In this document: in pieces, positions 58,983 to 64,000 of the stretch
How the letters are laid out: each line of letters begins with the position of its first letter
How positions within the stretch are numbered: the first letter of the stretch is position 1
NCBI GenBank assembly: GCA_045654245.1
Contig: JAZOMX010000009.1
Location: 93,227 to 157,226 of the forward strand
Direction: 5' to 3'
DNA from: UBA10677 sp045654245
Lineage (GTDB): Bacteria > Bacillota > Clostridia > Christensenellales > Pumilibacteraceae
DNA length: 64,000 nt
Notes under the pieces: model-generated
Database searches by the model: none
What the model was told of the DNA's origin: nothing
Seen by the model: the letters and a program-made list of their open reading frames with translations, nothing else
Program-made: the position numbers and the translations under genes

Positions 58983-59576
58983 CTAATCCTTATAAAAATT
59001 CTTTATAAAACTTCTTCTATGAATAGGACACGGTCCATACTTTTTAATAGCATCAATATGCGCTTTCGTGCCGTATCCTTTGTGACTTGCGAATCCATAT
59101 TGTGGATACTGTTTGTCGTACTCAAGCATTAGTCTATCACGAGTTACTTTTGCAATTATGGACGCAGAGGCGATATTATAACTAGTTGCGTCGCCCTTAA
59201 TAATTGCTTTGGTGGGAACGGGTAAGTCTAATTTCACAGCATCAATTAAGACAAGTCCTGGCTCTTTGGGCATAGTAATTACACACTCACGCATAGCCAT
59301 TTTCGTTGCCTCTAGAATATTGATTTTATCAATAATTTCAGGCGAAATAATACTAACGCTCCACTTTGAAATCTCCGTAATCTTTTCATACAACTGCTCA
59401 CGACGCTTTTCGGAAAGTTTTTTACTATCGTTAATTTTATCCACCATTTCGTCTAGTGGCATAATGCAACACGCAGTAACGACGGGACCAGCAAGAGGGC
59501 CTCTACCAACTTCATCAACACCGGCAAGAAATTCTACGCCAAGTTCTTTATCGAAATTAAATAATTTCTCCGTCAT
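58983..59576 (-). CDS. rnhB: Ribonuclease HII
   Basis: 197 residues: LAGVDEVGRGPLAGPVVTA with the first catalytic Asp-Glu, NDSKKLSEKRREQLYEK, VLIDAVKLDLP, SIIAKVTRDRLM and YGFASHKGYGTKAHIDAI. It removes ribonucleotides and RNA from DNA-RNA hybrids. Its ATG overlaps the rbgA stop by 4 bases. Confidence 0.96.
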   Translation of the reverse strand: MTEKLFNFDKELGVEFLAGVDEVGRGPLAGPVVTACCIMPLDEMVDKINDSKKLSEKRREQLYEKITEISKWSVSIISPEIIDKINILEATKMAMRECVITMPKEPGLVLIDAVKLDLPVPTKAIIKGDATSYNIASASIIAKVTRDRLMLEYDKQYPQYGFASHKGYGTKAHIDAIKKYGPCPIHRRSFIKNFYKD

Positions 59577-60412
59577 TGTTCGTCCGCCTTATCGAGAGTA
59601 ATTTTACCAAGTCGTCCCTTTCTAAAATCATCAACGATAGCAGTTGAGGCACGCTCAACATCAGGAACACCACCCTTAAGCATAAATGCACGACTACGAG
59701 CAATTTGTTCTAGATTTTGTTCCCCGTCCTCAGTAGGCGTAAAGCCGTATCTAGTATTAATAATTTCTACGGGTAATTCCAAAATCAAATCTTTGGAAAG
59801 TTCAAAAGTATCAACGACCTCATCCTTTATACTTCCTAAATAAGCAAGCCTTTTAGCAATACGCTGATTAGATAGTTTAGGATACAGCGTTCCGGGCGTA
59901 TCGAGGACTTCAACAAATTCGTTCACTCTAAACCATTGTTTGCCCCTAGTTACGCCAGCCTTATTTCCAGTTATCGCTTTACCTTTTCCGATTAGGTTGT
60001 TAATCATAGTAGATTTACCTGTGTTTGGAACGCCTAGAACCATAACTTTAATCGTAGTTTTAATGCCTTTTGATGCAAACTTTTCTATTTTTGCTCCACA
60101 AAGTCTCTTGATTGCCGAAAGTAGCGCAGTAGTTGTTTTTGAAACGGTACTGTCTAGCGCAAGCGCCTCTCTTTTGTCTCCCGTGAGTTTTTTAAGCCAT
60201 TTTTTCGTCTCGACGTCATCAGCAAGGTCTGTTTTATTCAATACGAAAACAACGGGTAATTTTTCAATATACCTGTTAAAATCGGGATTTATACAACTTT
60301 TAGGCGCTCGAGCATCCAAAACGTACACCAAAACGTCAATAAGTTTGATATTTTCTTCTATCATTCTTATCGACTTGGTCATATGCCCGGGGTACCAGTT
60401 AATTACCGCCAT
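59573..60412 (-). CDS. rbgA: Ribosome biogenesis GTPase RbgA (YlqF)
   Basis: 279 residues, a circularly permuted GTPase. The motif order is G4 VFVLNKTDLAD, G5-like region, then G1 LGVPNTGKSTMINNL, G2 and G3 LDTPGTLYPKL. The N-terminus WYPGHMTKSIRMIEENI is typical. It is needed for late 50S assembly. It starts one base within the trmD stop; in most Firmicutes rplS sits between trmD and this gene. Confidence 0.96.
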   Translation of the reverse strand: MAVINWYPGHMTKSIRMIEENIKLIDVLVYVLDARAPKSCINPDFNRYIEKLPVVFVLNKTDLADDVETKKWLKKLTGDKREALALDSTVSKTTTALLSAIKRLCGAKIEKFASKGIKTTIKVMVLGVPNTGKSTMINNLIGKGKAITGNKAGVTRGKQWFRVNEFVEVLDTPGTLYPKLSNQRIAKRLAYLGSIKDEVVDTFELSKDLILELPVEIINTRYGFTPTEDGEQNLEQIARSRAFMLKGGVPDVERASTAIVDDFRKGRLGKITLDKADEQ

Positions 60413-61089
60413 TATTTTTTCTCCAGTAAATCTGGGCGCAATTTTTTAGTAATCTCAAGTGATTTTTCTTTGCGCCACTTTTCTATATTTGCGTGATGTC
60501 CCGAAACTAGAACTTCGGGAACGGAAACACCGTTAAATACTTGCGGGCGAGTATATTGCGGATATTCGAGCGTATCTTGAGCAAAACTCTCTTCCATAGT
60601 GGAAAGTTCACTACCAAGCACACCGTCAACATAGCGAGCAACAGCATCAACCACTACCATAGCGGGAAGTTCTCCCCCCGTCAAAACGTAGTCTCCGATA
60701 GAAATTTCGTCGTCAAAACACATATCTAGCACGCGTTGGTCAACGCCTTCGTAATGCCCACAAAGTAAAAGTAGTCGTTTGTTTTTAGACGCTAGTTCTT
60801 TAACAATCGGCATAGACAAGGTTTTTCCCTTTGGCGACATATAAAGACGAAGCGCGTCGTGATTAGGGTCAACGGCGTTTACTGCATCATAGATTGGTTG
60901 AGGCAACATTACCATTCCTGCTCCTCCGCCAAACGGATAATCGTCGCATTTCTTATGTTTATCAAGCGAATACTCCCTAATATCCGTAACCACGATTTCT
61001 AAAAGATTACGCTCAACCGCTTTACCTATTATACTTGAATTTAACGGCGCAAACATTTCTGGGAATAGCGTAAGTATATCAATCCTCAT
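60412..61089 (-). CDS. trmD: tRNA (guanine37-N1)-methyltransferase
   Basis: 225 residues, SPOUT fold with deep knot: MRIDILTLFPEMFAPLNSSI, DYPFGGGAGMVMLPQPIYDA, LLLLCGHYEGVDQRVLDMCF, ISIGDYVLTGGELPAMVVVD and PQYTRPQVFNGVSVPEVLVS. It makes m1G37, which prevents frameshifting. The start is the ATG at 61087-61089, with GAGG upstream; an in-frame GTG at 61095 is too close to that site. It overlaps rimM by 11 bases. Confidence 0.96.
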   Translation of the reverse strand: MRIDILTLFPEMFAPLNSSIIGKAVERNLLEIVVTDIREYSLDKHKKCDDYPFGGGAGMVMLPQPIYDAVNAVDPNHDALRLYMSPKGKTLSMPIVKELASKNKRLLLLCGHYEGVDQRVLDMCFDDEISIGDYVLTGGELPAMVVVDAVARYVDGVLGSELSTMEESFAQDTLEYPQYTRPQVFNGVSVPEVLVSGHHANIEKWRKEKSLEITKKLRPDLLEKK

Positions 61090-61588
61090 AAACACTTACC
61101 TCGTCGAACACCGACTTTGACACGATAATAATGCCCGTTTCAACATCAACTTTGACTATCATTTTCTTCAAAAAAGGAAACCGTACCGTATTTTTGCCGT
61201 CACTTACCGTAAAAACGTCCGCAGCGCCATACTGACTTACGTCGATAACTTTTCCTATTTCTACGCTATCGTCAGTAAAGAGTTTGCAACCGATAATATC
61301 CGCAATAAAATAACTTCCCTCTTCAAGCGGGACTGCGTTAATTCTATCAATCTCGACGAAACAATCCTTAAACTGTTCTGCCGTCGTTCTATCGTCAATA
61401 CCAGCAAGTTTAAGCGAAATAAAATCCCCGTCAAGACGAGATTTTTCAATTTTATGCGGTTTATTATTGATATAAACCAACTTAAGTGCATTATATCTTC
61501 TTGCATCGTCCGTTAAAGGTTTAACCTTAAGTTCGCCCTTAATCCCAAGCGCGCGTACGATTTGTCCGATAACAATAAATTCGTTCAT
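61079..61588 (-). CDS. rimM: 16S rRNA processing protein RimM
   Basis: 169 residues: FIVIGQIVRALGIKGELKVK at the N-terminus (beta-barrel RimM domain), then a C-terminal PRC-barrel with SYFIADIIGCKLFTDDSVEI and GAADVFTVSDGKN. It assists 30S head maturation via S19. The start could be the ATG at 61586-61588 (chosen) or a GTG two codons upstream; the ribosome site is weak. Confidence 0.94.
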   Translation of the reverse strand: MNEFIVIGQIVRALGIKGELKVKPLTDDARRYNALKLVYINNKPHKIEKSRLDGDFISLKLAGIDDRTTAEQFKDCFVEIDRINAVPLEEGSYFIADIIGCKLFTDDSVEIGKVIDVSQYGAADVFTVSDGKNTVRFPFLKKMIVKVDVETGIIIVSKSVFDEVSVYED

Positions 61589-61650
61589 ACTCACCTATTT
61601 TTTCATAATACTAAATTAGAGAGCGTATTAAGCCCTCTAATTTTGTACCG

Positions 61651-61896
61651 TTAATCTTCGTCCGCCTCTAAAATGACAACCGTATATTTTGCATTTTCTT
61701 TGTTCCCGGCCGCCTTTACGATAGTGCGGATTGCCTTTGCAATTCTACCGTCCTTGCCAATTACCTTACCCATATCGGATTTGGAAACTTTAACGTAAAC
61801 GGTATTCTCTTCACCCATAGTTACAACGACTTCGTCCTTCTTTTCAACGAGTTCGTCCACCATAAATTTAACAAGTTCTACCATCTTGTCCTCCAT
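61651..61896 (-). CDS. khpA: KH-domain RNA-binding protein (YlqC/KhpA)
   Basis: 81 residues: MVELVKFMVDELVEKKDEVV and the KH core KSDMGKVIGKDGRIAKAIRT with the GxxG loop (GKDG). KhpA binds RNA with KhpB and affects cell division and sporulation in Firmicutes. It lies between rpsP and rimM, its usual place. Confidence 0.94.
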   Translation of the reverse strand: MEDKMVELVKFMVDELVEKKDEVVVTMGEENTVYVKVSKSDMGKVIGKDGRIAKAIRTIVKAAGNKENAKYTVVILEADED

Positions 61897-61929
61897 TAAA
61901 CCGCTATGCGGTCACTAATTGCAAAGATA

Positions 61930-62223
61930 TTAGTCCTTCTTTTTCTTAACAGCGTTAGTTTTAGCAGGCATAGCCTTTGCCTCAAGAACACCTGCGCCTA
62001 CTAGAAGTGCGCGTACGGTATCGGTAGGTTGAGCGCCGTTTGCAATCCACTTATTAGCCTTTTCAGAATCAATCTTGATTTCTGCGGGCTCGGTCTTAGG
62101 ATTGTAAGTACCAACTACGTCGATAAATCTACCGTCTCTGGGGGAACGGGAATCCGCTACTACCACTCTGTAAAAGGGGGACTTCTTGTCGCCCATACGG
62201 GTCAATCTGATTTTAACTGCCAT
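61930..62223 (-). CDS. rpsP: 30S ribosomal protein S16
   Basis: 97 residues: MAVKIRLTRMGDKKSPFYRV, VVADSRSPRDGRFIDVVGTY and ANGAQPTDTVRALLVGAGVL, with a basic tail (KKKKD). A core 30S protein, encoded after ffh in the standard ylxM-ffh-rpsP order. Confidence 0.97.
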   Translation of the reverse strand: MAVKIRLTRMGDKKSPFYRVVVADSRSPRDGRFIDVVGTYNPKTEPAEIKIDSEKANKWIANGAQPTDTVRALLVGAGVLEAKAMPAKTNAVKKKKD

Positions 62224-62293
62224 TTTTCTATTTCTCCTTCGAATAAAATATATTTTTTGTTATTTGATACGCTTTCGCGTTTTGTAACCTTAT

Positions 62294-63625
62294 TTAGAAC
62301 GGAAATTTGAATTTCCCGCCTCTTCCGAAAGAACCATTTTTGAATTTTTTCATAAGTTCTTTGGTTTGTTCAAACTGCTTTAGAAGTTGGTTTACGTCCT
62401 GAATAGTAGTTCCACTTCCGTTTGCAATTCTAATTCTTCGGCTTGATTTGATAATTTCAGGTTTATCGCGCTCTTGTTTCGTCATTGAACGGATAATAGC
62501 CTTAAATTTTTCAATCTTACTCTCGTCAATGTCTTTTTCGGATATCTTAAGATTTCCCATACCCGGGAGCATTCCTAATAAGTCCGCCATACTACCCATT
62601 TTCTTAAGACTTTCAAACTGGAGCAAATAATCGTCAAGCGTAAAACTTGCATCACGAAGTTTGCGCTCCATTTGTTTCATTTCTTCTTCAGAAACAGCCG
62701 TTTGAGCCTTCTCGATAAGCGTTAACACGTCACCCATACCGAGAATTCTCGATGCCATACGGTCAGGATAGAAAGGCTCTAGGTCACCAGACTTTTCTCC
62801 GATTCCGCAAAATTTAATCGGTTTTCCCGTTACCGCTTTAATCGAAAGCGCAGCACCACCTCTCGTGTCTCCGTCGAGTTTAGTAAGTATTACGCCCGTA
62901 ATATCAAGTTGTTCGTTGAACGAATTTGCAACGGTTACGGCGTCTTGACCAGTCATAGCGTCAACGGTAAGCAAGATTTCCGTAGGACTTACCGCCTTCT
63001 TTACTTCGTTAAGTTCTTCCATCAACGCTTCGTCAATATGAAGTCTACCAGCAGTATCAATAATTACGGTATCGTATCCTTTCGATTTTGCCTCTTTAAT
63101 CGCCTCGACAGCAGTTTTAGCAGGCTTAGCCGTTCCACGCTCAAAAACCTCGGTATTTACGCTCTTTCCGACGACTTTAAGTTGGTTGATTGCAGCGGGA
63201 CGATAAATATCACACGCTACGAGCATAGGTTTTTTCCCTTGCTTAATTAAGTATTGAGCAAGTTTTCCGCACATCGTTGTTTTACCTGCGCCCTGAAGAC
63301 CGCAAAGCATTATTACGGTAGGCGGAGCGGATGAAACCTCTAATTTAGCATTAGTCGAACCCATTAGTTCAATAAGTTCGTCGTTTACGAGTTTTACCAC
63401 TTGTTGACCAGGAGTAAGGCTATTGATAATCTTTTCGCCTACTGCCTTTTCACTAACTCGAGCAATAAATTCCTTACAAACGGTAAAATTAACGTCAGCC
63501 TCTAAAAGAGCAATACGAATTTCACGCATCGCTTGCTTAATTTCGAGTTCAGTAAGTTTACCTCTTGCTTTCATCTTACTGAAAATATGATTTAACTTTT
63601 CACTTAAACCACTAAAAAGTGCCAT
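62294..63625 (-). CDS. ffh: Signal recognition particle protein Ffh
   Basis: 443 residues. The N domain is MALFSGLSEKLNHIFSKMK. The G domain has G1 GLQGAGKTT, DTAGRLH, TKLDGDTRGGAAL and GEKSGDLEPF. The M domain has MLPGMGNLK and the RNA-binding SSRRIRIANGSGTTIQDVNQ, ending Gly/Phe-rich. With 4.5S RNA it targets membrane and secreted proteins. GGAG precedes the ATG. It lies 8 bases after ylxM. Confidence 0.97.
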   Translation of the reverse strand: MALFSGLSEKLNHIFSKMKARGKLTELEIKQAMREIRIALLEADVNFTVCKEFIARVSEKAVGEKIINSLTPGQQVVKLVNDELIELMGSTNAKLEVSSAPPTVIMLCGLQGAGKTTMCGKLAQYLIKQGKKPMLVACDIYRPAAINQLKVVGKSVNTEVFERGTAKPAKTAVEAIKEAKSKGYDTVIIDTAGRLHIDEALMEELNEVKKAVSPTEILLTVDAMTGQDAVTVANSFNEQLDITGVILTKLDGDTRGGAALSIKAVTGKPIKFCGIGEKSGDLEPFYPDRMASRILGMGDVLTLIEKAQTAVSEEEMKQMERKLRDASFTLDDYLLQFESLKKMGSMADLLGMLPGMGNLKISEKDIDESKIEKFKAIIRSMTKQERDKPEIIKSSRRIRIANGSGTTIQDVNQLLKQFEQTKELMKKFKNGSFGRGGKFKFPF

Positions 63626-63633
63626 TATTGCTC

Positions 63634-63957
63634 CTATAAATTAGTTAAAACGTCCGAAATAATTAAGGTCGCCTCTTTATCGTTACCGTTTCTTAATTGT
63701 TCTAAACTCTTTTCTAAGGCGTCTTTAACGGTGGATTTTAGTTTAACCGCGCCTACGCTCTCCTCATAAAACTTTAGTTGCTCACACGCTTTTACGATAG
63801 TGTCTCGTACGGCTTGCCTCGTTACTCCTGTATTTTCAGCAATTTCCGATAACGATAAGTCGTAATCATAATAACTGCTAATAACGTCACGCTGACGGGG
63901 CGTTAGTAATTCACCGTAAACGCTCGCAAGTTCGCCGATTAAAAGGTCCTTTTTCAA
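63634..63957 (-). CDS. ylxM: YlxM-family helix-turn-helix SRP-associated protein
   Basis: 107 residues from a TTG at 63955-63957, which gives the family start (M)KKDLLIGELASVYGELLTP. The frame stays open to a TTG at 63978, and a GTG lies between them; no ATG is available, so the start is uncertain. The sigma-70 region-4-like HTH reads LSLSEIAENTGVTRQAVRDT. YlxM binds SRP RNA and tunes Ffh GTPase activity in Streptococcus, in line with its place directly before ffh. Confidence 0.88.
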   Translation of the reverse strand: MKKDLLIGELASVYGELLTPRQRDVISSYYDYDLSLSEIAENTGVTRQAVRDTIVKACEQLKFYEESVGAVKLKSTVKDALEKSLEQLRNGNDKEATLIISDVLTNL

Positions 63958-64000
63958 TCCACTCACACGTCCATACAAAATTAAAGGTGTAAAGCAAAAT

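Overview
The window is one continuous stretch of chromosome from an AT-rich, spore-forming member of the Bacillota (Clostridia-type). Endospore genes are present (spoIIAA-spoIIAB-sigF, spoVAC-spoVAD-spoVAE, yunB). Two T-box leaders, a ribosomal-protein leader with attenuator before infC, Shine-Dalgarno sites of the GGAGG type and the mutS-mutL-miaA order also fit this group. No species name can be given from sequence alone. Most genes lie on the minus strand. I see no prophage, insertion sequence, plasmid gene or CRISPR array.

Layout. 1-4.1 kb is accessory: a PadR-type regulator cut by the left edge, a YgjP-like zinc protease overlapping a WG-repeat lipoprotein, and a stand-alone tyrosine recombinase. 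4.4-12.3 kb is one minus-strand operon, miaB-mutS-mutL-miaA-ynbB (tRNA modification plus mismatch repair). 12.4-14.4 kb is a class A penicillin-binding protein whose 3' end overlaps the convergent thiI. 14.4-17.3 kb is thiI, a cysteine desulfurase and a small membrane protein. 17.4-25.6 kb is pheS-pheT-U32 peptidase-mutS2 behind a T-box. 25.7-28.3 kb is the spoVA cluster with yunB, headed by a 30-codon ORF. A divergent MFS transporter with a palindromic operator follows, then the spoIIA operon (29.8-31.3 kb).

31.4-33.2 kb holds six tRNAs (Pro, Met, Asp, Phe, Thr, Tyr), then a perfectly periodic 131-bp tandem repeat that copies the 3' end of tRNA-Tyr together with its terminator, then a stand-alone Spo0A C-domain-like protein and tRNA-Arg(CCG). 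33.2-36.6 kb has a HAD phosphatase, uronate isomerase and a CE7 acetyl esterase. 36.6-41.4 kb has rplS with its leader and the operon ruvC-ruvA-ruvB-queA-tgt. 41.5-42.9 kb is an ArgH homologue that has lost its catalytic signatures. 42.9-46.7 kb is radC, proA, yebC and a SpoU methyltransferase.

46.7-50 kb has infC (AUU start)-rpmI-rplT and thrS, each with a regulatory leader. 50.2-54.5 kb has comF-ackA-pta and divergent tmcAL, whose product consumes acetate. 54.5-57.7 kb is alr-5-FCL-membrane protein-rsmD-coaD. 57.7-64 kb is the ribosome and secretion operon ylxM-ffh-rpsP-KH-rimM-trmD-rbgA-rnhB-yraN-DUF2156, with rplS missing from its usual place.

The observations I rate highest are the catalytically dead ArgH-like protein, the tRNA-Tyr-derived 131-bp repeat array, the orphan Spo0A_C-like protein, the small ORF at the head of spoVA, and several genes whose promoter geometry predicts leaderless transcripts.
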